Source: Collybiopsis luxurians FD-317 M1
Taxonomy: Eukaryota > Basidiomycota > Agaricomycetes > Agaricales > Omphalotaceae
Direction of reading: 5' to 3'
Assembly (NCBI GenBank): GCA_000827265.1
Contig: KN834754.1
Span: forward strand, 78,831 to 142,830
DNA: 64,000 nt
Shown: positions 22,870 to 35,029 of the stretch, in pieces
Numbering within the stretch: position 1 is the stretch's first letter
Layout: every line of letters begins with the position of its first letter
The notes under the pieces: model-generated
The model's input: the letters and a program-made list of their open reading frames with translations, nothing else
The model's database searches: none
What the model was told of the DNA's origin: nothing
Made by a program: the position numbers and the translations under genes

Positions 22870-25514
22870 ATGAATCTGCAAGTGCAGGCTGCAATTTTGG
22901 CTCTGGTCTGTTCACCTCTCAGTCGTTTCGTATAGCTCAACTTCTCACCTCTCTTTAGCTCAATCATGCTTTCTTCAAAAGATTTGAACCTGAAGGTTTT
23001 GCTGTCGTAGCATCCCTCGTGGGTTTGATTCTCCAGCCGCTACTTCTCTCCTTATATGCGCATTCAACCTCCGCCACCAGCATTCTCTATGCCTATATAT
23101 CCTTCTTTACTGTCTTGCCCCTCTCTATCGTCCTCTATCGTCTCTCCCCCTTCCATCCACTCGCAAAGATCCCTGGACCATGGGTAGCAAAGGTGTCCAA
23201 ATTCTGGCTTGTCTACATTCGTTTGACAGGGAGGCATCATCTCGTATACAAAGAGCTTCATGATAAGTATGGTCCGTTTGTCCGAATTGGTTCGTATCTT
23301 TTCAAGTTCCGCACGCACCATGAGCTCTCATCACCTACTGACTCCGTAGGACCNNNNNNNNNNNNNNNNNNNNNNNNNNNNNNNNNNNNNNNNNNNNNNN
23401 NNNNNNNNNNNNNNNNNNNNNNNNNNNNNNNNNNNNNNNNNNNNNNNNNNNNNNNNNNNNNNNNNNNNNNNNNNNNNNNNNNNNNNNNNNNNNNNNNNNN
23501 NNNNNNNNNNNNNNNNNNTTTTGCTGTCGTAGCATCCCTCGTGGGTTTGATTCTCCAGCCGCTACTTCTCTCCTTATATGCGCATTCAACCTCCGCCACC
23601 AGCATTCTCTATGCCTATATATCCTTCTTTACTGTCTTGCCCCTCTCTATCGTCCTCTATCGTCTCTCCCCCTTCCATCCACTCGCAAAGATCCCTGGAC
23701 CATGGGTAGCAAAGGTGTCCAAATTCTGGCTTGTCTACATTCGTTTGACAGGGAGGCATCATCTCGTATACAAAGAGCTTCATGATAAGTATGGTCCGTT
23801 TGTCCGAATTGGTTCGTATCTTTTCAAGTTCCGCACGCACCATGAGCTCTCATCACCTACTGATCCGTAGGACCAAACGACATGTCCGTCGTCGAGGTGG
23901 ATGCTGTCAACGCCGTCTTGACACACGGTGGACTCGAGAAAGGACAATGCAAGTCTCGTCATGATATTGCTTTTCCGCTGACCAGCTAATTCTCCATGCT
24001 CTTGTAGTTTATCGTGTTCACCAGTTACCAGGAGACAAATCTCACCCTTTGAACCTGATTAAAGGGGACATTCACCGTAATCGACGTCGTCTATGGAGTC
24101 GCGGCCTGAGCCAGGAGGCACTATTCAACTACGACTCCAATCTCGCTCAGAAAGTTCGCATGTTGGTGTCCGGCATAGAGAAAGGTTCGAGTGGTGTGAA
24201 TATGGTAGAATGGCTACAGTTCTTTACGTCAGTGCTGCCGCTTTGAGTCAGCTATACGATGCTAAATTGACCTTTGACCCTTCCAGTTTTGACTTTATGA
24301 CCGAGATGGCGTATGCTTAGTTACTGGCTTTTCCTGGATGTTTATGCTCACCAATGGTCCAGATTCGGACGAGAATTCGGAATGTTGAACAAGGGAAAAG
24401 ACGAGAACGGAATTTGGCAGGTTATGGGCAGATTCGCTGCGTAATTGCTGGTTTTCTTTTAGTTTGCCCTTTTTTCGCTAATGATTGACTATTTAGTATC
24501 GTATCTACATGCTGTCATGTCCCATGGGCGGACTACCTCGTCCATCGTAGTCCTTTGGCCGTAAGCGACATGGGCGAACTTAGTGAAGAATTTGCCCAGA
24601 CTCGTCTCGTCGACTCTGCCAAAGTCAAGGATCTATGGTATCATCTTGTAAGTAGCAAACCTGCTATGTCTTTGACAATTGATATACTCACCGGTGTTAT
24701 ACAGACGGATGAGGCAGGCTTGGAAAATGCCAAACCGGCTTATGAAGACACTGTCGCAGACGCAAGAGTGGCAATCCTCGCTGGTGCTGATACAACGGTA
24801 TCTTCAATTGCTGCATTCTTCTACTATATGCTTTGCCATCCAGAAGAATTTTCCCTGCTACGAGAAGAAATCGATCGAGTTTATCCACCTGGTTCGGACG
24901 CCACGGACATTTCGAAACAATCAGAACTCGTCTACACGTCTGCTTGCTTGTACGTAGTCGGGAATCGTTCGGAACTGATCTGAGAAATCTGATGGCCTTC
25001 GAACAGGAACGAAAGCCTTCGTCTCCTTCCCTCTATTCCGACCGTGGGACCGAGAGAGGTTCCAAAAGGAGGAGGCCCTCGAATGGTTGCCGGCTAGTAA
25101 GTAAATTGATTTGAGGAAGCTTGAACATTGAAGTAACTGAACTATCATTCTAGCCTTCTTCCTGAAGGAACTCAAGTGTGGACCCCGCCGTATGCGATTC
25201 ACCGAAGCCCCGACAATTTTTACCCTCGGCCTGATGACTTTGTTCCTTCACGGTGGATCCCGAGTGAAGAAAATAAATCGCAGGTTCTGCAGCGAGCTGC
25301 ATTCATACCATTCTTCCCTGGACCCCACAGTTGTGTTGGGAAAGCTCTGGCACTGCGAGAAATGCTTATGGTCATTGCCTGCTTGGTGCAGACACTGGAC
25401 ATCAAGTTTGCAGATGGGTTCGATGCGGAAACATGGCCCAGCAAGATTAGAGACTTTTACTTGACTGACGTCCCCCCCTTGAAATTGGATGTTAAACCTA
25501 GAACCTCGATCTAG
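22870..25514 (+). CDS. Cytochrome P450 monooxygenase, copy 1 (contains assembly gap)
   Basis: The start at 22870 gives MNLQVQAAILAL, then an intron, then LNHAFFKRFEPEGFAVVASL and a hydrophobic N-terminal anchor, then HPLAKIPGPWVAKVSKFWLV. Further exons give NDMSVVEVDAVNAVLTHGGL, the I-helix VAILAGADTTVSSIAAFFYY, the K-helix NESLRLLPS (ExxR) and the heme loop FFPGPHSCVGKALALREMLM with the axial Cys. The stop is at 25512-25514. It is an ER-membrane haem-thiolate monooxygenase; the substrate is unknown. A run of 165 N sits inside the gene, with the same roughly 356 nt on both sides (22997-23353 and 23519-23874). Using one copy only, the exons join exactly as in P450-2, so I regard the gene as intact and the repeat as artefactual. 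P450-2 at 44777 encodes an almost identical protein. Confidence 0.9.
22997..23874. repeat. Direct repeat flanking a 165-N assembly gap
   Basis: 22997-23353 and 23519-23874 are the same sequence apart from one extra base in the first copy (gactccgtagg versus gatccgtagg). N fills 23354-23518. The repeat breaks in the middle of a P450 exon and ends exactly at the gap, which points to two overlapping contig ends placed side by side. Confidence 0.9.
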
Positions 25515-26244
25515 TATATCAAATGCATTTCGAGATGTACCCTTTTCTTTGTAAAAAAGACAACGGCCAGCTTCGATTTATATATTTAATGGTGTACTTA
25601 CCGATCCATCGTTAATTTCACCGTGAAGGTCCTGTCTAATCTTGCAATGGCCGTACGTAGGGAAGGCGCAAAGGGTTGAGTTCACCTAAACATTGAGGAT
25701 GTTCAAGCAGATTACCCCCGTTATCTTCGAATCTCTTCTCGAGCGATAAACATATGTATTCAGACTTTCAATTCATGGTATTGGTCCATGCGAGAGTTAG
25801 GCCAGCAGCGAAGCCGTAAGCAAGGAACTTATTCCAAGATTTTAGGATATAAGTAACATTTTTAAGCTCTGGGTCCCAAGCGGATAACGAACCTTATCTT
25901 ACCTGATGCACACAAGTGGACAAGTGGCCGTCTTGCATAAATCCTACAATCACAGGCCCAGCCAGCCCACTTTCGCATTCTGGGTCCCAGAGAACGAAAC
26001 GGCCATCTGCTCAACTTCACTCATCTACTGCAAACCAATTCGTACAAGGCCCACCAGTGTCCGAGCGAAACGAAGTCTTGATGACCGACTATTTTGTCAT
26101 CCAGGAATTTCTCTTTATACACAGTGATCGATTCGAGGTAAGTATCTGTAGTATTACACGAGCCCGGTTGTTCCCTCGTGGGACCCTGCTTCTATCTATC
26201 TAGCTATCTGTCTGGTAAGGCTAACGTATCAACGATGAAGGCTA
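25515..26244. other. Convergent intergenic region, no gene seen
   Basis: A 730-nt space between the 3' ends of P450-1 and the first GMC gene. It includes short ORFs without recognisable domains and a small tetranucleotide run (ctatctatctagctatctgt near 26190). Nothing else is supported. Confidence 0.45.
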
Positions 26245-28585
26245 CTATTGAAGTATCGCTTGGGCCTGATTTGAGTAGCCCGGATTCACACAATGCGCCG
26301 ACTTGATATCGTCTGCAATTTTTTCGGCAAGAGCATCTAGAACAGACAGTTCAGGGTCCCATTCTTGACTGTAGATGTCAAAGCACACTTACAAACGACA
26401 CTCTGAGGATGGCCCGGAGGAAGCAGAGGGAAAGAACTGGCGTCTACAACCCTCAGGCCTTGGACACCGAGCACCCGAGCCTGGCTGTCAATGACCGCCT
26501 TGGGATCGTCGACTCGGCCCATTTTACAAGTGCACGATGCATGCCAGACTGTCATAAGTGATTTCTTGATTTGCGTGTATATATCTTCATCCGTGGCATA
26601 CTGAGAGCCTGGAAAGTACTCGTCTCCAATGATAATATCCCGAACCGCCGACGAAGCAAACAACTGTCTGACACGTTTGTACCCAGCCACGATGAGAGCT
26701 TGATCCGACGGATGGGCGAGGAAGTTTGGGTCCACGATAGGAAGGTCATTGGTGTCTGCCGAAGCAATGGTGACATTACCTCGCGATAGCGGAGAAACAA
26801 TAGCGGCGCCTATGGTGGCATATCCCCCAGTGGCAGGCTGCTTTTGGTCCGGGGCGGCTTAAGATAGCGATTACGGTCAGATTACACCTGCATCCGAATG
26901 ATATCGGGACGTACTCCAGTCTCCAATATACCCAGGGCAGACAAGGTACTGAAAGATGAATGAATAGGTGTAATTTTAGAGAAAAAGTTTTCATACCTCG
27001 AGTTCCGGCCAGTCTGAGGGGAAATAATCCAAGTCTTCCAGAACGTCCCCCGAAAAAGTTTGACGCAAGTCGTGTGGTATTTTTTCCCAAGCTAAGTAGT
27101 CGGCATTGTTACTAGTGAAGGGGCCTGTCGCGTTCATTTGGTATGCAATGAATGCTGCCTTCTGATACTCTGGGTCCTAGAGAAAGCTGTCACGTATCGA
27201 GACAGAGATATAGAGGAAGACATACTCACAGTGATCATACGTGTGATACTTTCTACTGCGATTGAGTAGCCAGGACCAGAAAAGACATGATCCCACATGT
27301 TCTGCAAACGTTAGACTCGTGCAGGATAGGCTCGTAGTTGATAGCTTACCTGTCCGACATTCGGATTATCTACAATAACTTTGATTCCGAATTTCTCCAG
27401 CGTAGCTTTCGGTCCAATACCGGAAACCATAAGCATCTGAGGAGATTGGAAAACTCCTGCTGAAACAATGACCTCCTTGTTCGCTTTGAGTGTGAATGGC
27501 GAGGATCCGTTTACATTGACCTCTACGCCAACGGCCTTCTTCTGATCGTCGAAGAGAATTTTCTTGGCCATGGTCGAGTCGAAAACTTTGAAGTTTGTTC
27601 GGTTGGCGGAAGCAGGTAAAAAGGCCTCCTCAGACGACGCCCTCACCTCCCCGTTCGGATCAATGGTTGCTGCGGACCACTGTGTTCCCAGCAGAGAACC
27701 GGAATTAAAGTCCTTGATTGTGTCGATTCCAATTTCATTGAACGCACTCTCCATATAACTGGATGTTCTACCATTAGGAATACACCGCGGTACACATTCA
27801 AAAAAATTTCATCACCTGGAAAAGGGTTGTGCATAGTTGGGATATGAGACATGCAACGGTCCTCCGCCCGCCTCAAAGGCGGAGATCTCGTACTGTGCAG
27901 ACGCATTTTCCGCTCTCAGCTGAGAGTTAGGAGGGGTGAACTTGACACTCTTTTTGAAGTAGGGGAGAAAGTTGTCCCAGTTATAGCTCTGGTCATCGAC
28001 TTCATCTGCCCACATTTGCAAGGATTGTTTGGTCGGTCTCTGGTAGATCATGAAGTTTCGGGCTAAGTTTGATAATTATTACTTTCAGGCGTAATTTGCT
28101 GAAAAGATTGCAAAACGTACCTGAGGAACCACCTAAGGCTTTACCACGAACATAGTGTAGAGGCCTGTTGTCAGCGCCGGCCTGGGGAGTAGTTATAAAG
28201 CCCCAGTCGGTAACAGGATCAATCTCAGAAGCGTCAGCTCCCGTGGCTAATAGATCAGTAAATGGCGCAGATGAGAAAGGCGCATTATGCAGTTCGTAAA
28301 ATGTCCCGGCTTCGATGAGAGCTACTGTAGCTGAGGAATCTTCTGCAAGGCGTGCAGCTATAGTCTGTAGTAAATCTTGGTCAGGATCATGATGAAAGAA
28401 AAGACGAAAAAAAGACTTGCGATACCAGCAGTTCCACCTCCAATAACGACAAAGTCAAACTGCTGATCTTGTCCAGTGATGTCCGGCGCTAATGCTCCCA
28501 GGCCTATGTCTCGACAGGCAAGAGCGGTATTGAAGAAGTTCGCAGACACCAGTATACTCAGAGCGCGAAAACCAAGCAGAAACAT
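26245..28585 (-). CDS. GMC oxidoreductase 1 (secreted FAD enzyme)
   Basis: Starts MFLLGFRALSILVSANFFNT at 28585, a signal peptide with likely cleavage after TALA. FDFVVIGGGTAG is the FAD-binding GxGxxG motif. RGKALGGSSARNFMIYQRPT is the GMC signature 1 region, and VIVSAGVFQSPQMLMVSGIG is signature 2. YIGDW/TAPDQKQPATGG joins over an intron. The active-site block is VVDASSFPLLPPGHPQS with the conserved His. The last exon DALAEKIADDIKSAHCVNPG ends at the stop 26245-26247. About ten introns share positions with GMC 2. The family includes aryl-alcohol oxidase, glucose dehydrogenase and related alcohol-oxidising flavoenzymes; the substrate cannot be read from sequence. It is convergent with P450-1 and divergent from GMC 2. 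Confidence 0.9.
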
Positions 28586-30729
28586 GGTTCGTTGAAGAGC
28601 AGGCCAAGGCCTGGAAAAGTTGCGCCCGAGATGTCGAGAGGCAGACCCAGGTAGGTATGTATTGGCAGATAATAAAATGGCTGTGATGGTGGCCGTTGAA
28701 TCACATCATGTAGTCGGATAAACACGATAGGACTTTGAACGGGCCAGGTCACAAAGATACAGCGAAATGGTTCAAGAGGATGAACGCTGAGTACTGGAAA
28801 GGCCGATCATTTTCTTTCATTACCGTTGAAAAGATGTCCCTAGCTTGCTGGCCAAGCTCGACTGGGACTAGGATCTATTGTTGGACGTTTGAGAGACGGA
28901 TGGACCTGAGAGTATTAAGGGTTGTTGCGCTCTGAAAGATTGCTCTGAGACTGCTCTGAGATGGCCACCTTCTGGACGGTGAGCTTAGTAAGCAAATCGG
29001 TAGATTCACCTGATCCGAATTTCTCGGTAAGCCTAGGTCTCCGAGCCGCAAATGGCTTTACAAACGATCTGCAGACGATCCATCCACATAAACCCCAGCC
29101 GTCAACTCCAAACGCTTATACACGGTGTATACTATATTATATCAAAGAATGTTTAAGTATTGTTTTGAAGGTGAGATGTATGATAGACTAATACCGATCT
29201 CGTCCTTGCAACCCCCGTCTTTTCAACTATAAGTACATGGCAGTTGAAGTAGAGCAAAAGAGAGACACTCGCCGTTCTTCCTCTCCTCAAGTCACAGCAG
29301 TTTTCAAGCGCTCAAAGTCAAGCTTTCCAAGAATTTCGACTACTTGGCTCCAAGAAGACGCATCAAATATCATTTATTACCTGACATCTTCTCAGCCCTT
29401 TTCACGCGAGCCGGTCTAGGACCTGGTTGAAACTCCTACGGACCTTTTTAGTTGAGTCCTCCCATTCGCATCTGTCCAGACTTCCGGCCCGGAAGGTGGA
29501 TGGAGGGGCAGATCCCTTGCACAGGTTGCAATTTCTGAGCCCCTGCCCAGGGGACACCCAGGGGGAAATAACAGCCCATTGTTTACGAGTCACTGGCTGT
29601 CACCGGTTAACAGGCTCCGATTCGTGTTAGGTGTTGCATCGCTGTGGAGCATGAGGTGATACTTATGATGTTTGAACCGACTGAAGAATTCTTCTTGTTA
29701 TGCGAAGATTTATCCTTATCTGTTGACGGTGCCGCTTTCCATGTATCCAATTGTTACAATGAATATAACGTATGATGTTTACCGCCGACCACAGTAGAAT
29801 ATGGTATCCATCCAGTATGTGAACAGCCTTATAATAGCACATTAATTTAAATCCTCAAGAGTACACACGGGCCAAAAATTGAGGAACGAGATAGCAGTGG
29901 GGTCGGCGCGTTTCTTCACGGATTGGACCATTCCAGACACTCACTTGCACACAATTTCGCTGCCGTAAAACGGCACAGCGGCACAAAGTCGGCAGCCCAA
30001 CGGCCGGCTGGACAAAATCCGCCGCTCCGCTCGTCCGAGGCTGTGTATTACTTTTTGGCTCTCGACACCCTTGACGCGGGACGATACCCTAATTAAAGTC
30101 CTGCAAATCGCAATCTTTTTTTTTCAATATCACAGTCATGTCAAGAGATATTGATTATACAGGTGGCGGCCATCATTGATACCGACAAAATCTGACGGGC
30201 GAATATCAAGGACGCGGCGGAATCACAACGAAAATCCAAGGGGCAATCCAGTCCGTTCGCCCAAAAATAGATGACAGACGAACAAACATTGACTAAACAT
30301 TGACAGCAATTTGGCAATGAAACGAACGAGTCACGCTTTTACCTTGTCCGTCGCGTTTCGCACTAACTTTCAGAGCCGGTGTCAGGTTGACCTTGGTCCA
30401 GTGTCAGGGCGACTCGCGCCTGAATAATGATATGCATTTGGACCGACCCGACCCGACTCGACCCTCAACATCACTGCATCTGGCCATGCAAATCTGGGTT
30501 ACTGTGCACCGTAGTCAGTTGTAGTCAGACAATCTTAGTGGTTTCTCTTTCACAACATCTCATCGCCTCTATCTGTCCAAGAATGTCAAACTATCGGTTC
30601 GGGTTCTGCCAAATGGTACAAAAGGCCACATCCGCTTACCTTGGGACCATTTCCGGTTGTCCCTCCTTCTTTCGAGACTCTTTTTTAAATTATCCCTTTT
30701 CTTCATCTTCGTCCTTTTCATAACTTATC
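28586..30729. promoter_or_regulatory. 2.1-kb divergent intergenic region between the GMC genes
   Basis: No gene is visible. It holds several CCG/CGG inverted elements that could bind Zn2Cys6 factors: CCGA-N5-TCGG at 29015-29027, GCCGT-AAA-ACGGC at 29962-29974, and the TGACCTTGGTCCA motif at 30388-30400. A CT-rich stretch just before the GMC 2 start (about 30655-30725) is a typical fungal core-promoter feature. Around 29.4-29.6 kb the sequence is GC-richer, without a domain. Confidence 0.45.
30388..30400 (+). promoter_or_regulatory. TGACCTTGGTCCA motif upstream of GMC 2
   Basis: Twelve of thirteen bases match the P450 promoter motif; it lies 330 nt before the ATG. The adjoining bases (gtgtcag) do not match the P450 promoters, so this copy is not explained by duplication of the P450 upstream region. 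Confidence 0.4.
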
Positions 30730-33046
30730 ATGTTCCCTCTGGGCCTTCGCGCTCTGAGCATCCTCGCTTCTGTGGGCGCTTTGAACGCCGCTTTTACGCG
30801 TCGTTCTACCCTCGCCCCAGACCTGGGGGGCTTATCGGCAAACATTACTGGTGAAGACCAAACTTTTGACTTCGTCGTTATTGGAGCAGGCACCGCCGGC
30901 ATTGTGAGTTCCATGTTCTAGGAATTTACTACAACGTTGACGCTTTTATTTACAGCCTGTCGCTTATCGTCTCTCAGAAGATCCTTCAGTGACCGTAGCA
31001 CTCATTGAAGCCGGCCAGTTCTACGAGTATACCAACTCACCTCTTTCCTCCACTCCTTTTGGTGACCTATTCGGTGTTGGAACTTTGGAATCCGAGATCG
31101 ACTTATCCGTAGATTGGGGTTTTATGACCGTTCCATTCCCTGGTGTTAACAACAGAAATATACACTATGCTCGTGGTAGGGCTCTGGGTGGTTCTTCAGG
31201 TAAGTTCATCATTACCTTGAGCGAAATGTGGTTTGTAAACATTGGACCGCAGCGCGTAACTTTATGATCTATCAGAGGCCCACCAAGGACTCTCTACAGA
31301 TGTGGGCGGACGATGTCGATGATCAGAGTTACAACTGGGACAACTTCCTCCCTTACTTCAAGAAAAGCGTGCAGTTCACTCCCCCGGACACGTCGGTTAG
31401 GGCGGCGAATGCCACAGCCGACTACGATGCATCTGCCTTTGAATCCACAGGAGGCCCGCTTCAAGTCTCGTACCCGAAATATGCGCAGCCATTTTCGAGG
31501 TAAAGCTACATTGTTCCCATGTGCCCCGACTTACTGATGATACGTGCGTAATGATTAGCTATATGCCAGATGGATTCCAGGATATCGGTGTTCCCTCTAC
31601 CAAAGATTTCAATTCTGGCACCCTCAATGGATCGCAGTATGCTCCAGGGACCATCGATCCCAACGGGTCATTCAGGGGCTCTTCTCAGGAGACCTATTTG
31701 ACGGCTGCTGCTGGCCGAAGTAATCTCAAAGTCTTTGACTTAACTATGGCTAAGAAGATTATCTTTGATGATCAGAACAATGCCGTTGGTGTCCAGGTCA
31801 ATTCCAGTGGGTTCCCTCTGTTCAACATCAACGTGACCAAGGAAGTTATCATCTCGGCGGGGGCTCTACAATCTCCCCAACTTCTAATGGTTTCTGGTGT
31901 CGGGCCTAAAGCCACTTTGGACACTTTCGGAATTCCTATTGTTCATCAGAATGAGAACGTTGGACAGGTATGTCGTCCCCTACTTCTTTTTCTTCCAAAA
32001 TTAAACATCCGTAGAACATGTGGGATCATGTTTTGGCTGCTATAGGCTTCCCCATTATTACAGATAGTGCAACCCGTATTGTTAACGTCAGTCTACTACG
32101 TCTCTTTCTTGAAACTGCAACTAACCCTCACCTTCTGATCCAGGACCTTCAATACCAGGCAGATGCCCTCACTGACTGGCAAACTAATGGTACTGGACCT
32201 TTCAGCAACATGAACGATGACTTTTTGGCTTGGGAACGTGTTCCTGCTGATTTCCGTCAAAACTTTTCATCGGATGTTCTAGAAGCTCTGGAGTATTTCC
32301 CTGCGGACTGGCCTGAGCTTGAGGTGAGTATAAGTTGATTCATTTCCTGAGCGTGTCTCACGCCTTTTACAGTATCTTGTCGCTGCTGGATATATTGGAG
32401 ATTGGTGTAAGGAATCAGCTACTCAGTACTTTTTAATGATTTGATGCCAATTTGCCTTTTAGCGTCACCGGCTACCAAACAGCCTTCGTCCGGACAATAT
32501 GGTAGTGTTGCGGCTGGTGTTGTGGCCCCGCTATCTCGTGGCAACGTTACTATAGCTTCTGCGGACGCCAATGATCTTCCAGTCATCAACCCGAACTGGC
32601 TTGACCACCCTGCCGACCAAGCGGTCATCGTCGCCGGATACAAACGCATGCGACAGCTCTTCGCCTCCCCTAGCGTGCAGAGAGTTGTTGACGGCCCCGA
32701 ATACTACCCCGGTACTGATATCGCAACCGACGCTGAAATCTTGAACCAGATCAAAAACTCTTGTATGACGATTTGGCACGCCTCTGTCACCTGTAAGATG
32801 GGTAAGGTTGATGATCCACTCGCGGTCGTCGACCCCAAAGCCCAAGTCATCGGTGTTCAGCATTTGCGAGTTGTTGATGCAAGCTCGTTCGCTCTCCTTC
32901 CCCCTGGTCATCCCCAGAGTACTATTTGTAAGTTTTTTTCCACGCCTGTGTTTTGCGGGAGCATTTTGATCGATTTTGTCTTACTTCTAGATGCACTTGC
33001 TGAGAAGATTGCGGATGATATTAAATCAACATGGTCCTTGCAGTAA
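30730..33046 (+). CDS. GMC oxidoreductase 2 (secreted FAD enzyme)
   Basis: Starts MFPLGLRALSILASVGALNA at 30730 with a signal peptide. FDFVVIGAGTAGI/PVAYRL is the FAD-binding motif across an intron. YARGRALGGSS/ARNFMIYQR, EVIISAGALQSPQLLMVSGV and GPKATLDTFGIPIVHQNENV are GMC blocks. The exon join YIGDWS/SPATKQPSSG restores frame, and ASSFALLPPGHPQSTI carries the active-site His. It ends DALAEKIADDIKSTWSLQ, stop 33044-33046. It is clearly a paralog of GMC 1: the same intron pattern and long shared blocks such as the one around DDQSYNWDNFLPYFKKSV. The divergence is much greater than between the two P450s, so this duplication is older or less constrained. Likely extracellular or secretory pathway; the substrate is unknown, an alcohol by family. 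Confidence 0.9.
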
Positions 33047-35029
33047 AAGGGCTGTCGCTCCTATAATTTATCTATCTATCATTTTCACCTATTCATTTGC
33101 CAATAGTCCACTCCCTCTGTCATCATACTCTACTTATTCATTTTTCCTGCATTTGTGTTCTACTTGGGTATTTATTTCAGTATAAATAATTGTCCGAATA
33201 AAGGGGATTTTTCTTTTCTGCTCGGAAAGCCCTCTGGCGAATTTCTAATGAGCAATGGTTATTACTACCTGTGACTCTCATTTGTAAGTGTGGCAACATC
33301 GAAGGAGGGTGAATACTCTGCGTGGATCTAGCCACATCCTTTGCGCCTTTGTGTAGGCAGTAGCAGAAAGGGCTTGGCTATCATCTAGTCTGTTTTGCAG
33401 AGACTCTATGTAGAATTTGAAAAATATCATCCAGATCCGACTTTAACCTTCAACGCATTGGTTGAAGGAGATAGCTTTACTAGGATGGAAGACAGAAATC
33501 CACACTTCCTTGAGTTTCCCAGATCCGCGGTTTCATACTCCCCAAACCCTTCACTGGAGCCACAACCAATGACGGAGCTATAACTGCGTTACTTAAATAA
33601 AAGTACTTATTTAGTTTCCCGAAACAATTCGAACCAACCAGCTCGACTTCTAAAAGGTGAAGCGATGCCAAAAATAACTGTCCGACGATCTCTTCTTAGT
33701 CGACTCATGAAGCGACACCTACTCCGTTACCGAACCGTAAACTAGCTGGCCGAGGAAGGTGTGGTAACACTTACCAATGACTTTCGGGCAACTGTTCATT
33801 GGTTTAGCTTTTCCTTGTTAGGCCATGGACTCATAACTTCGTACTAGTAATTATCACTGTCACCTTCAATTCAAAATCGGTGGTGAAAGGTGGTGAAACC
33901 CACACGCTATCGGGCAACTATCAGGTCTGACCTCTCACATTGATGAGTGATTCGGAGGCTTAAAAGTTAGAGATGAATCTACGAATGTACAGATTGGGCC
34001 GCAACCGGCCCACACGGAAAAGGATATCCATGCAACCTTCCGATATTGTAAGGCTTAAAATCGTCCGAACAGCTGGAAACGTTTTGTCAACGAGAAGCTC
34101 AAAGTCGGAAAACGACATGTCATACTGGCGTCGCATCACGCAAACGGCAGCTGAACACGGGTTCCTTCATTTGCTGATGGATGCTTCATCCGCAGCTGTT
34201 CACCCAAAACTCCGGGTATCTCAGGATAGTCTCAGAAGGGGATAAACATCGTTCCCTCCCTAGTCTACTTTGAGAACTCTCATACTTGGTGGGGAGGTGG
34301 TCGGAACTGGTTCGGTATTGTTCTGGCCTCGGCATTAAAATGATAGTGGCTATGATATAAGAAAGTTGGACTCGGTACCCGTAATGCTGTGCTCGTATGC
34401 TGACTGTGTTTATCGGGGAAAGAACGCTCAACCGAACGAGGATCGTCGGGCTGGATTTTCGATGAGTATTCTCGGTGACCAACCGGCAACTTAGACGTTA
34501 GACGTTAGTCATCCGCACTCTGCCAGACTCTGCCGCTCTTCTATATGACATCTTCCTGAAGATTGTAATTGTATTCAGCGACATCGATCTGATGGAGAAT
34601 TCATTGGATCAACATTGGATGTTCTGTGTCTGAAGGCATTAATACGTAGATCATCGCCGCGCTTCCGCAGATCGATATCGATGGAGGATTGCTCCACTGG
34701 CTCAATTCATTGAACATCTCGTGCTTGAGAGAGTTGTTCGGGAGAATTCGACATCAGACTGGGGGTATCGCGCGTAGCAGTTCTAGGACCCAGGTGCTCT
34801 TAATCGATATTAAATTTGGGCATTGACAATGAGGCCTTGAGGCGTCAACAGGGATTCGAGTCCCTATCTATCCATCTTTCCATCAGTATTGTTTCTTACT
34901 TGTCCGACGAACTATCGGGTCCAGGATTGCATATATGCACAGATAACGAGGTATAAAAGCATCAGTGAAGTTGTGATTGAACTCGGACTCACCTTTTATC
35001 TCTACCAAATTTCCCCGAATCTTAATACA
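33047..35029. other. Intergenic region, no gene seen (about 2 kb)
   Basis: Holds the 3' UTR of GMC 2 and the promoter of reductase 1. Small ORFs (for example 33395-33583) have no recognisable domain. A short tandem gacgtta duplication occurs near 34494-34508. The last 130 nt contain CCGA-N7-TCGG (34904-34918) and a TATA box (TATAAAAG, 34952-34959). Confidence 0.45.
34904..34918. promoter_or_regulatory. CCGA-N7-TCGG inverted repeat, reductase 1 promoter
   Basis: Reads TGTCCGACGAACTATCGGGT in context: CCG-N9-CGG, a typical spacing class for fungal Zn2Cys6 binding sites. It lies about 112 nt before the ATG and 34 nt before a TATAAAAG box. Matching sites are at 37695 and 44544. Confidence 0.45.

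Noticed and set aside
22997..23874. Genuine exon duplication in P450-1
   Set aside because: The repeat ends at an N gap, is essentially identical, and P450-2 has the segment once; misassembly explains it better.
28735..28760. Degenerate GGCCAGGTCA resembling the TGACCTYGGTCCA motif in the GMC 1 promoter
   Set aside because: Needs a deletion plus a mismatch to align; too weak to count as a site.
33395..33583. 62-residue ORF downstream of GMC 2
   Set aside because: No domain, no splice partners and no similarity to cluster genes that I can see.
34848..34872. GGGATTCGAGTCCC looks like a tRNA T-arm
   Set aside because: The 5-bp stem with a 7-nt loop does not close, and no acceptor, D or anticodon arm can be folded upstream.
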